A stretch of DNA of 7,183 bases from Bacillota bacterium. Its GTDB lineage: Bacteria > Bacillota > Clostridia > Lachnospirales > Lachnospiraceae. Below, piece by piece: positions 1 to 6,283 of the stretch; positions within the stretch are counted from its first letter, which is position 1, and each line of letters starts with the position of its first letter. A model generated the notes under the pieces. That model saw nothing but the letters and a program-made list of their open reading frames with translations. It was not told where the DNA came from and ran no database searches. Both the position numbers and the translations under genes were made by a program. The stretch is from NCBI GenBank assembly GCA_023435505.1, contig JAEYRR010000220.1, positions 1-7,183 of the forward strand, written 5' to 3'.

Positions 1-204
1 AGTCACCACAACATATCCAGTTGCATTGCCATTTCCATCTACTGTTTTAGATGCTTCCACTACACCTTCTGCACCATTGACATCCATTACTACTGTCTCA
101 TCTGCATTTAATTTAGCTAAGAAATCACTTCCCCAAATAGCAAATGCAGTTAAACCGATCATAAAAATTAAAGAAATTATGCCTGCAAATTTTTTATCCT
201 TCAT
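1..204 (-). CDS. FMN-binding-domain-like membrane or secreted protein, N-terminal part only
   Basis: This is the first 68 codons of a gene that runs off the left edge. ATG lies at 204-202 behind a strong AGGAGGA ribosome binding site (214-208) with a short 3-nt gap. The protein opens with Lys-Asp-Lys-Lys and one hydrophobic helix (about residues 6-24), which is either an uncleaved anchor or a signal peptide without a lipobox. After it comes an extracytoplasmic-looking segment ending in 'DGNGNATGYVVVT' (residues 56-68). That pattern resembles the opening of FMN-binding domains of the RnfG/NqrC kind, where a 'DxxGxxxGY' strand is common. Proteins of this family carry FMN covalently bound to Ser/Thr and serve extracytosolic electron transfer. 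The divergently placed apbE, whose product attaches that FMN, supports the call. The flavin-accepting motif would lie outside the window, so the assignment rests on a short stretch and on context. Confidence 0.55.
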   Translation of the reverse strand, partial: MKDKKFAGIISLIFMIGLTAFAIWGSDFLAKLNADETVVMDVNGAEGVVEASKTVDGNGNATGYVVVT

Positions 205-237
205 ATATCCTCCTATTTATCTAGCCGTAATCTGCAT

Positions 238-288
238 ACATGTAATTCGCGTACATAAAAACAATATCATAAATAAAAAAACATGTAA
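238..288. repeat. Repeated ACATGTAA box flanking the leftward promoter
   Basis: ACATGTAA occurs at 238-245 and again at 281-288, a start-to-start distance of 43 bp, about four helical turns. The left copy also forms one arm of an imperfect inverted repeat, ATGTA-N7-TACAT (240-256). The right copy overlaps the -35 element of the leftward promoter, and the left one lies just downstream of its predicted start site. That placement would suit an operator for a regulator of the flavin gene pair. The boxes are short and AT-rich, so chance is possible. Confidence 0.3.
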
Positions 289-289
289 A
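261..289 (-). promoter_or_regulatory. SigA-type promoter of the FMN-binding-like gene
   Basis: Read on the minus strand, TTTACA (289-284) is followed after exactly 17 bp by TATTGT (266-261). The spacer is T-rich. The expected start site is near 254, giving a leader of about 50 nt before the AGGAGGA site. This is a prediction from consensus matching alone. Confidence 0.5.
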
Positions 290-323
290 GTAGTATTTCT
301 TGGTCAGTTTCGAAGAGTAAGCC

Positions 324-352
324 TTGACAGTTCTGTTTTCATTGCATAAAAT
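324..352 (+). promoter_or_regulatory. Near-consensus SigA promoter of apbE
   Basis: TTGACA (324-329), a perfect -35 element, is followed after 17 bp by TAAAAT (347-352), five of six matches to the -10 consensus. Transcription would begin near 359, leaving a leader of roughly 58 nt before the apbE ATG at 417. Such a leader is too short for an FMN riboswitch, and none of the conserved riboswitch sequence is visible. The -35 elements of this and the opposite promoter are only 34 bp apart, so one bound regulator could affect both genes. Confidence 0.65.
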
Positions 353-416
353 CATAATACAAAACAAGTATTGCTATTCAATAGTAATTTATGTTGGTTA
401 TTAGAAGGAGTTATTT

Positions 417-1475
417 ATGAGAATATTTACAAATGGACGACTCATTAAAAGATGTCTAACCCCATTTTTGATGATTGCTATACTTACTTCTACTTTGTTG
501 TCCGGTTGTACTAGCAAAACCAAAGTAGAAGAAAGCCCGCTAACTAAATCCACCTTTATGTTAAACACCATTATCACCATTACACTATACGACTCTACAG
601 ATGAAACTATCATTGATGATACCTTTAAACTGATTCATAACTTTGAGGAGGTCTATAGCAGGACATTAGAAAGCAGTGAATTATATAAGTTAAATGAACA
701 TCTCCTTCCTGAAAAAAATGGTGTCTACACAGTGTCAGATGATCTGGCTGATATATTAAAGCAAGCATATCATTACAGTGAACTCACAGATGGAGCCTTC
801 GATTTGGCCATTGAACCAATCTCTTCCCTCTGGGACTTTACTGCAGATACCCCTAAGGTACCGGACAGCAAGTTGATTGAGGAGAGATTGCCGGCAGTAA
901 ATTACAAGAATGTTCATATTAATGGCAATCAAGTATCCTTCGATTCTGAAGAAACCGGTATTGACTTAGGTGCTATTGCTAAGGGATATATTGCAGATAA
1001 AGTGAAAGATTTTCTCTTAGATAAAGGGGTAAAAAGTGCTATGATTAATCTGGGTGGTAATGTGCTGTGCGTAGGTCAAAAACCTGATGGTTCAGCATTT
1101 AACATCGGTATTCAAAAGCCTTTTGCCGACCGTAATGAAACTGTTGCTGTTATGGAACTTAAAGATATGTCTGTCGTATCCTCAGGTATATACGAGCGAT
1201 CCTTTACCATAGACGGTAAATTCTATCATCATATATTAAATTCAAAAACTGGCTATCCAACAGACAACAATCTGATTGCAGTAACGATTGTAAGTAAAGA
1301 ATCCGTTGTAGGAGACGGTCTCAGCACCTCAGTATTTGCACTAGGACTTGAAAAAGGCATGGAACTTATTAACTCTTTAGAGGGAGTATATGCGGTATTT
1401 ATTACAGATGATTACCAAATGCACTACTCTGATGGCTTTAAAGAACACATCACCATTCGTGATGCAGCACAATAA
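417..1475 (+). CDS. apbE: FAD:protein FMN transferase, lipoprotein (ApbE family)
   Basis: ApbE takes FMN from FAD and attaches it through a phosphoester bond to Ser or Thr of extracytosolic target proteins, using Mg2+. The 352-residue length is typical. The N-terminus is a lipoprotein signal with basic residues, a hydrophobic core (about 14-28) and a lipobox Leu-Ser-Gly-Cys31, so the enzyme should be anchored to the outer face of the membrane. Family motifs are intact: DLGAIAKGY (183-191), NLGGN (211-215), HILNSKTGYP (272-281) and GDGLSTS (299-305), whose Asp300 and Thr304 match the metal-binding pair of the family. The ATG is preceded by AGAAGGAG (403-410) at good spacing. The divergent neighbour at 204-1 looks like an FMN-binding target, which suggests a dedicated pair; ApbE also serves Rnf or Nqr complexes in many bacteria. 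The gene is followed by a strong terminator. Confidence 0.95.
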   Translation: MRIFTNGRLIKRCLTPFLMIAILTSTLLSGCTSKTKVEESPLTKSTFMLNTIITITLYDSTDETIIDDTFKLIHNFEEVYSRTLESSELYKLNEHLLPEKNGVYTVSDDLADILKQAYHYSELTDGAFDLAIEPISSLWDFTADTPKVPDSKLIEERLPAVNYKNVHINGNQVSFDSEETGIDLGAIAKGYIADKVKDFLLDKGVKSAMINLGGNVLCVGQKPDGSAFNIGIQKPFADRNETVAVMELKDMSVVSSGIYERSFTIDGKFYHHILNSKTGYPTDNNLIAVTIVSKESVVGDGLSTSVFALGLEKGMELINSLEGVYAVFITDDYQMHYSDGFKEHITIRDAAQ

Positions 1476-1489
1476 TATATTTTATTAAG

Positions 1490-1520
1490 AAGGTGCTGTC
1501 GCAGTATGCGACAGCACCTT
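1490..1520. terminator. Bidirectional intrinsic terminator between convergent genes
   Basis: A perfect 14-bp stem (AAGGTGCTGTCGCA, 1490-1503, pairing with 1507-1520) closes a 3-nt GTA loop. On the plus strand it is followed by a T-rich tract (TTCTATTTTCTT, roughly from 1519), ending apbE transcripts. On the minus strand the stem is followed by TTCTTAATAAAA, so it can also end the kinase-regulator operon. The regulator stop codon (1524-1522) sits one base before the stem on that strand. The whole convergent gap is only 46 bp. Confidence 0.88.
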
Positions 1521-1521
1521 T

Positions 1522-3624
1522 CTATTTTCTTGTAGCAGGTTCAACAGGAACCAGTTCGTAAGAAATTGTTATATCCTCATATTTAAATTCCTTCTCAAAA
1601 TTATCAAGAATTCTTTCAATCACCATCTTTCCCATATCATAGGTGGCAGTAGGAAGGATAATCATAAATTGGGAAGGACTATATCTGCAGAAACAATCGC
1701 CTATTCTCAGACTGTTGGTAATGGATTCTTTTAAAGCTCTCATCTGGCCTTCCATATCCTGTTCGTTGATAAAATCCTTCTCCTTATTATTCATATTTAA
1801 AAGACATAGGTAAACCATCTTACCGGTTCTTACCATGCTCCTTGCTTCCAACTGATATATGTTCTTGAATACCACATATTCACAGAAATAGGCCCCATTA
1901 GTAACGGAATTTTCCTTAAGAAGTTCATTGATACTTCGAAGGTTACGTTTCTTTTCAACCTTATCCTCCACAATATCTACATATAAATCCAGGATTCTCT
2001 CAGATGGAGGAACCCCTAGAATACTGTAATAGGATTCTACAATATATTCATAATGAGTAAGGGCTTCTTTACGACGGTCTAATCGAATCAGGGCAATTAA
2101 ATAATAATAATGAAGATCTTCATTAAACTCCTCATTGTACAGATCCTTAACACAAAGTCTGAGGATACTCTTATAGTCTTTCATCTTGTCCCAGTACCAT
2201 AAAACATGATTCACTGCATTTAAGTACAGATTACGATACCAGCGCTGCAAGTTTACCACCCATTTTACGTCTGTGACTTTGACAAGAAAATCGGACTGAT
2301 ATAATTCAATCGCACGAAGATAGTGATCAATCTTGTCCTCTTCAGATAAAGTACTTAGTGAATCTTCCTGGAGGATATTTTCAAATAAATCGCAATCTAC
2401 AATGCACATATAATTGTTATTCCAATGATAAACACCGTTTATTGTAACAATTATCTCTCTTAGGTAGGATAGCTTAAGAGTTTCAAGTTCTTCCTTCAAC
2501 TCCTCCAGTAATAGCTTTATTTCATAATTAGGATCTTCCGGTTTTTCATAAGGCCATATAGCTTCTATCAAATCGTTCTTATTATAGTCCCGAAACCGGT
2601 TAAGAATTAGGTAAGTAAGTAACAACCATACCTTCTTTTTAGGAAATTTGGGAACTGCTTCTCCATTTTGAGACAAAATCTTCATATTGCCAAAAAGAAA
2701 AACTTCTAATTGACCTTTTGTCTCCTGATAGGATTCCCATACTAAAAGGTTACGACCTAGAGTTTTTGCACGGTATAATCGTTGATCTACTATTTCCACA
2801 AATTGATTTACATCATCATTTTCATTGGGAATAATGGTACCCCCGCCAATACTGACAGTAAGCATTTTCTCTGCTCTAGAATGAAGATGCTTTATACTAA
2901 GCTTTTCTATATTTGCTCGGACCTTCTCTAATATCTCCATCGCTGCATTTTTAGAATAATTTAATAAAATCACAACGAACTCTTCTCCGCCGTAACGTGC
3001 AGCAAAGCCATCCTTTGAAGGAATATCTGTCTCCAATTGCTTTGCTACTTTTTTAAGAACCAGATCTCCTTGAAGATGTCCATAATTATCATTGTATTCC
3101 TTAAAACAGTCAATATCCATAATTGCAATCGAAATAGGTACCTGCTCTGAGACTGCATATTTCCAGTCAATGATTACTCTTTTATCATAGCTCCGACGAT
3201 TAGGGATCCCGGTTAATCCATCTAACATAGCAATATTTTCAATTGCTTTACGATATTGAAATAGCTCGATATGATTACGAACCTTCGCTTTTATGACACT
3301 TAGATTAAAAGGCTTTGTTATATAGTCTACAGCACCAATAGAGAGGCCTTTCTCTTCATTTTTATCATCATTAAAACAGGTTATAAACATAACAGGAATA
3401 CTACTTGTACTACTATCCTTGGTCAGAATGTCCAACACCTGAAACCCATCCATTTCTGGCATTAAAATATCAAGAAGAATTAAACTCGGCTGAATAAGAT
3501 TGGCTTGCTTAATACCGTCCTTACCATTCTTCGCAACAAAAACCTGATATTCTTCCTTTAGCATCATATGTAAAGCATTGATATTAACAACACTATCATC
3601 AATTATCAGAATTTTTTGCTTCAT
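1522..3624 (-). CDS. Response regulator: REC-GGDEF-SARP winged helix-BTAD-degenerate GGDEF
   Basis: A 700-residue regulator with five modules. (1) Receiver, 1-120: acidic pair Asp9/Asp10, phospho-acceptor Asp52, Thr82 and Lys104. (2) GGDEF domain, about 125-297: DGLTGIPNRR (135-144), metal Asp170 in IMDIDCFK, Asn178 and Asp187, and GGEEF (212-216), so diguanylate cyclase activity is expected. The usual RxxD inhibitory site nine residues before GGEEF reads Ser203-Lys-Asp-Gly206 and is lost. (3) Winged helix of SARP/OmpR type, about 304-402, including PKKKVWLLLTYLIL and DLIEAIWP. (4) Helical BTAD (TPR-like), about 406-560. (5) C-terminal domain, about 565-695, resembling GGDEF but with SPSQF (649-653) in the signature place; it keeps Arg640-x-x-Asp643. 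It follows the hybrid kinase with no gap (TAG then ATG), with AGGAG at 3637-3633, so it is the likely end point of that phosphorelay. DNA targets are unknown. Domain assignments 1 and 2 are firm, 3 and 4 good, 5 moderate. Confidence 0.9.
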   Translation of the reverse strand: MKQKILIIDDSVVNINALHMMLKEEYQVFVAKNGKDGIKQANLIQPSLILLDILMPEMDGFQVLDILTKDSSTSSIPVMFITCFNDDKNEEKGLSIGAVDYITKPFNLSVIKAKVRNHIELFQYRKAIENIAMLDGLTGIPNRRSYDKRVIIDWKYAVSEQVPISIAIMDIDCFKEYNDNYGHLQGDLVLKKVAKQLETDIPSKDGFAARYGGEEFVVILLNYSKNAAMEILEKVRANIEKLSIKHLHSRAEKMLTVSIGGGTIIPNENDDVNQFVEIVDQRLYRAKTLGRNLLVWESYQETKGQLEVFLFGNMKILSQNGEAVPKFPKKKVWLLLTYLILNRFRDYNKNDLIEAIWPYEKPEDPNYEIKLLLEELKEELETLKLSYLREIIVTINGVYHWNNNYMCIVDCDLFENILQEDSLSTLSEEDKIDHYLRAIELYQSDFLVKVTDVKWVVNLQRWYRNLYLNAVNHVLWYWDKMKDYKSILRLCVKDLYNEEFNEDLHYYYLIALIRLDRRKEALTHYEYIVESYYSILGVPPSERILDLYVDIVEDKVEKKRNLRSINELLKENSVTNGAYFCEYVVFKNIYQLEARSMVRTGKMVYLCLLNMNNKEKDFINEQDMEGQMRALKESITNSLRIGDCFCRYSPSQFMIILPTATYDMGKMVIERILDNFEKEFKYEDITISYELVPVEPATRK

Positions 3625-3637
3625 CTATTCATCTCCT
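3622..3637 (-). promoter_or_regulatory. Translational coupling junction of kinase and regulator
   Basis: The kinase stop TAG (3627-3625) abuts the regulator ATG (3624-3622) with no base between. The ribosome binding site AGGAG (3637-3633) lies inside the last kinase codons, 8 nt before the ATG. This arrangement favours coupled translation and a fixed ratio of the two relay proteins, and it fixes the regulator start. Confidence 0.8.
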
Positions 3638-6198
3638 ATTGCTTCTGATATTTCATCCAAAGACTGTTTTGCCAACTCAAAATCAAAATGCTCTATCTTA
3701 TTTACTAACCAATCAACCTGCTCCTTAATATCCTCACGGTACATTATTTCATAAATATGGTCGACGCAATCAATTACAGCAGCATTATGAGTTTCTAACA
3801 TATTAGAAAGCATCGGGATCAGCTTAAGGGCTTTTTGTTTTTCATATCCCTGTTTGTGAACATTCACAGTAACAGTATCGACATATGAAATAACTTCCTT
3901 TAATACTTCCCCCAACTTTAATACAAATGCGTCAATTAAGTCTGAGTTAACAATATCTCGGGCCAATTCCTTCTCAAGCTCACTCGATACCTCCACAAGC
4001 TCTAATGCCCCAATTGCATTAGCAGCCCCCTTCATAGTATGTACATACACTCTGGCAGTAGATGTTCCTTCCTTAAGAACCTTATATATTAGTTCCTCTT
4101 CTCCTTGATAACCTCTTACAAAACTAAACAATATTTGATTATAAAGATTAAAATCATTAGACAGAAAACCAAGTGCATAATGATAGTCTATTTTAATAAA
4201 AGGATAAGAGGCATTAACCTGATGCTCTACTTTTTCTTCAAGGTTAGTAGGTTCACTTACATCCTGTTGTAAGTATTTATAAAGTAAACTATCCAACGCA
4301 TTGATATTGATTGGTTTTGGCAGATAGTCAGTCATCTTCGCCTGTATAAATTCCTTCTTTATTGCATCCATTGGATTGGCCGTCATTGCAACAATTGGGC
4401 ACTCGACTCCTCTCTGACGTATCAAGTCAGACGTTTCAAATCCAGACATCTTAGGCATGAAAATATCCATGAGAATCAGGTCAAAGTTATGATTCTGAAG
4501 CATTTCCAAAGCCATATATCCGTCTTTTGCCATAGACACATTCACACCAAACTTAATCAGTAGCTCATAGACCACCACCTGATTGATTGCATTATCCTCT
4601 ACCACCAGTATGTTTCCCATAAACCTTCGAATATGATTATCTAAGGAGTGTTTAATCTCAGTATTCTTCACTTCTGCAGGATTGCAAGGTTTAAGTGGTA
4701 ATAGGATGGTCACAGTAGTTCCTACAGAGACCTCGCTCTCCACCTCTATGCTACCACCAATCAAATCCACAAGTTGCTTACTTATTACCATTCCAAGTCC
4801 AGTTCCATCCTGAATTCTAGTTCTTAGATTCTCCTCTTGAGTAAATGGGTTAAAGAGTTCCTTTATAAACTCCGGTTTCATCCCAATACCTGTATCAGCT
4901 ATGACAAACCTTATGGCACCTTTATACATATCAACTGTCATTGTCACGCTACCTTGTAATGTATATTTCACCCCATTGCTCAAAATATTAGTCAAAATCT
5001 GACCAATGCGTAAAGAATCTCCAATATAGGTATCTCCTATCTCCTTTGGGACCTCTATGACCAGACTTATATTTTTTTCCTTTGCCTTTAAATCCAACAA
5101 AGATACGGATTTATTAATCATAGTACGCAATGAAAACGGCTCCTCAATAAGAGGCATCTCATGTTCAGAAATCTTAGAAAAATCTAAGATCTGGTTGATG
5201 GTATTAAGGAGGTCAGTCGCACTTTCTTCTATCTTCTCCAGATAATTATATATCTTAAAGCTTCTGGTCTCATCTAAAGCAAGGCTAGTGAGTCCCAGAA
5301 TTCCGTTCATTGGAGTACGAATTTCGTGACTCATCTTAGCCAAAAATTCTGATTTAGCCTTCATAGCCTCTTCAGCTGCAGCCTTAGCTTGCTGTAATTC
5401 TGTAACATCCAAATAAACACCAAGATAACCTATATAATCTCCTAATTCATTTCTTTTTGCTAATCCATTTTGTAATACCCAATGTATGTTATGGTTCCGA
5501 TCTTCCAGTGGAAGGAGAACATCTTTCAATATCATATTCCCAGAACGCAACATTTTCTTATATTGATGTGCCAACTCTCTTCTGACGTTGGTTGGAAAAT
5601 GTTCATAAAAATATTTACCGATATAATCATCAGGCTCATATCCTAAAACAGTTTTTATGCCATCACTTATATAAGTAAATCTACCCATTTGATCCATTTC
5701 AAATATAAATTCATTGGTAACCATAGATAGGGCAAGGAAACGTTCCTCACTTTTCTCAATTAACTGCTGGGAAAGATATTGCTCTGTAATATCTTCTACA
5801 ATACAGGCGCAATACCCATAACCCGGCTGATAGCAGGTATGTTTTAGGTATTTGTCTAATGTTTCATTGTATTCAACTAAAGTATTGCTCTCTCCTCGTA
5901 TCGCAACTTCCCCATAAAATTGTATTAAAACCTTATCATCGTTAGGAAATATCTCTTTATAACTATGCTGCAACAACTCCGATTGTGATACGCCAATAAT
6001 TTCAGCATAAGCATCATTAACAAATTCAAAATATAAATCGATAGGACGCTTAATCAAATCCGTCTCTACAGACACAACAATAAAACCAGTTGTCATATGT
6101 TCAAATAAGTTAGTAAACTTCTCAGGATTAGAAAAAAAGGAAGGCCTGCTTTTTCCCTTACGTTTTCTTTTTCCATGTCCCTTCAACACATTTAACAT
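3625..6198 (-). CDS. Soluble hybrid sensor histidine kinase: PAS-PAS-HisKA-HATPase-REC-Hpt
   Basis: A multistep phosphorelay kinase of 857 residues. Order: a basic N-terminus (KGHGKRKRKGK, 6-16); PAS-like domain about 27-140; second PAS about 150-268, ending in YLDVTE; a short coiled linker (268-288); HisKA with phospho-His291 in SHEIRTPMNG; HATPase with N box around Asn404/Asn408, DTGIGM (435-440) and GTGLGM (465-470); receiver about 527-645 with Glu534/Asp535, Asp578, Thr606 and Lys628; Hpt about 675-775 with His720 in VHTMKGAA; then a helical tail (about 790-857) often seen after Hpt. No membrane helix or signal peptide is visible, so it should sense a cytoplasmic cue, perhaps through the PAS domains; the ligand cannot be told. 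The relay would be His291 to Asp578 to His720 to Asp52 of the next gene product. ATG at 6198 follows GGGAG (6211-6207) by 8 nt. All catalytic residues appear intact. Confidence 0.95.
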   Translation of the reverse strand: MLNVLKGHGKRKRKGKSRPSFFSNPEKFTNLFEHMTTGFIVVSVETDLIKRPIDLYFEFVNDAYAEIIGVSQSELLQHSYKEIFPNDDKVLIQFYGEVAIRGESNTLVEYNETLDKYLKHTCYQPGYGYCACIVEDITEQYLSQQLIEKSEERFLALSMVTNEFIFEMDQMGRFTYISDGIKTVLGYEPDDYIGKYFYEHFPTNVRRELAHQYKKMLRSGNMILKDVLLPLEDRNHNIHWVLQNGLAKRNELGDYIGYLGVYLDVTELQQAKAAAEEAMKAKSEFLAKMSHEIRTPMNGILGLTSLALDETRSFKIYNYLEKIEESATDLLNTINQILDFSKISEHEMPLIEEPFSLRTMINKSVSLLDLKAKEKNISLVIEVPKEIGDTYIGDSLRIGQILTNILSNGVKYTLQGSVTMTVDMYKGAIRFVIADTGIGMKPEFIKELFNPFTQEENLRTRIQDGTGLGMVISKQLVDLIGGSIEVESEVSVGTTVTILLPLKPCNPAEVKNTEIKHSLDNHIRRFMGNILVVEDNAINQVVVYELLIKFGVNVSMAKDGYMALEMLQNHNFDLILMDIFMPKMSGFETSDLIRQRGVECPIVAMTANPMDAIKKEFIQAKMTDYLPKPININALDSLLYKYLQQDVSEPTNLEEKVEHQVNASYPFIKIDYHYALGFLSNDFNLYNQILFSFVRGYQGEEELIYKVLKEGTSTARVYVHTMKGAANAIGALELVEVSSELEKELARDIVNSDLIDAFVLKLGEVLKEVISYVDTVTVNVHKQGYEKQKALKLIPMLSNMLETHNAAVIDCVDHIYEIMYREDIKEQVDWLVNKIEHFDFELAKQSLDEISEAIGDE

Positions 6199-6240
6199 AA
6201 GTAATACTCCCTATCATTTATTCTGTGATACAATTACCCA

Positions 6241-6259
6241 TATGGCTAATTATACCATA
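6241..6259. repeat. Inverted repeat TATGG-N9-CCATA over the kinase promoter -10
   Basis: TATGG (6241-6245) and CCATA (6255-6259) form an inverted repeat spanning the -10 element and predicted start site of the kinase operon. The left arm is also part of the 8-bp palindrome CCATATGG (6238-6245), so on the minus strand TATGG recurs as a direct repeat 17 bp apart. The position suits a repressor or autoregulatory site, but the arms are only 5 bp, so this is weak evidence. Confidence 0.3.
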
Positions 6260-6278
6260 CGAAATATAAATACGCTAA
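6249..6278 (-). promoter_or_regulatory. Extended -10 promoter of the kinase-regulator operon
   Basis: On the minus strand a perfect TATAAT (6254-6249) is preceded by TGG, giving an extended -10 (TGnTATAAT). The best -35 candidate, TTAGCG (6278-6273, 18-bp spacing), matches only three of six positions, as is common with extended -10 promoters. Transcription would start near 6242, about 44 nt before the kinase ATG. The -35 region lies within 11 bp of the upstream peptidase stop. Confidence 0.6.
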
Positions 6279-6283
6279 GAAAT

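Noticed and set aside
26..349. 107-codon plus-strand open frame
   Set aside because: It lies antisense to the FMN-binding-like gene, crosses both promoters and has no ribosome binding site or recognisable protein features.
353..416. Possible FMN or c-di-GMP riboswitch in the apbE leader
   Set aside because: The predicted leader is only about 58 nt and contains no conserved core of either riboswitch class or a fitting hairpin.
401..613. 70-codon minus-strand open frame over the start of apbE
   Set aside because: It is antisense to the well-supported apbE signal peptide region and has no independent coding evidence.
1538..1554. GGTTC-AACAG-GAACC small hairpin near the end of the regulator gene
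   Set aside because: The stem is only 5 bp, lies within coding sequence for the last residues, and the strong 14-bp terminator follows directly.
5057..5245. 62-codon plus-strand open frame inside the kinase gene
   Set aside because: It is a shadow of the HisKA/HATPase coding region, with no ribosome binding site or family resemblance.
6199..6283. Search for a terminator between the peptidase and the kinase
   Set aside because: No GC-rich hairpin with a T tract is present; the only palindrome, CCATATGG, is short and overlaps the promoter.
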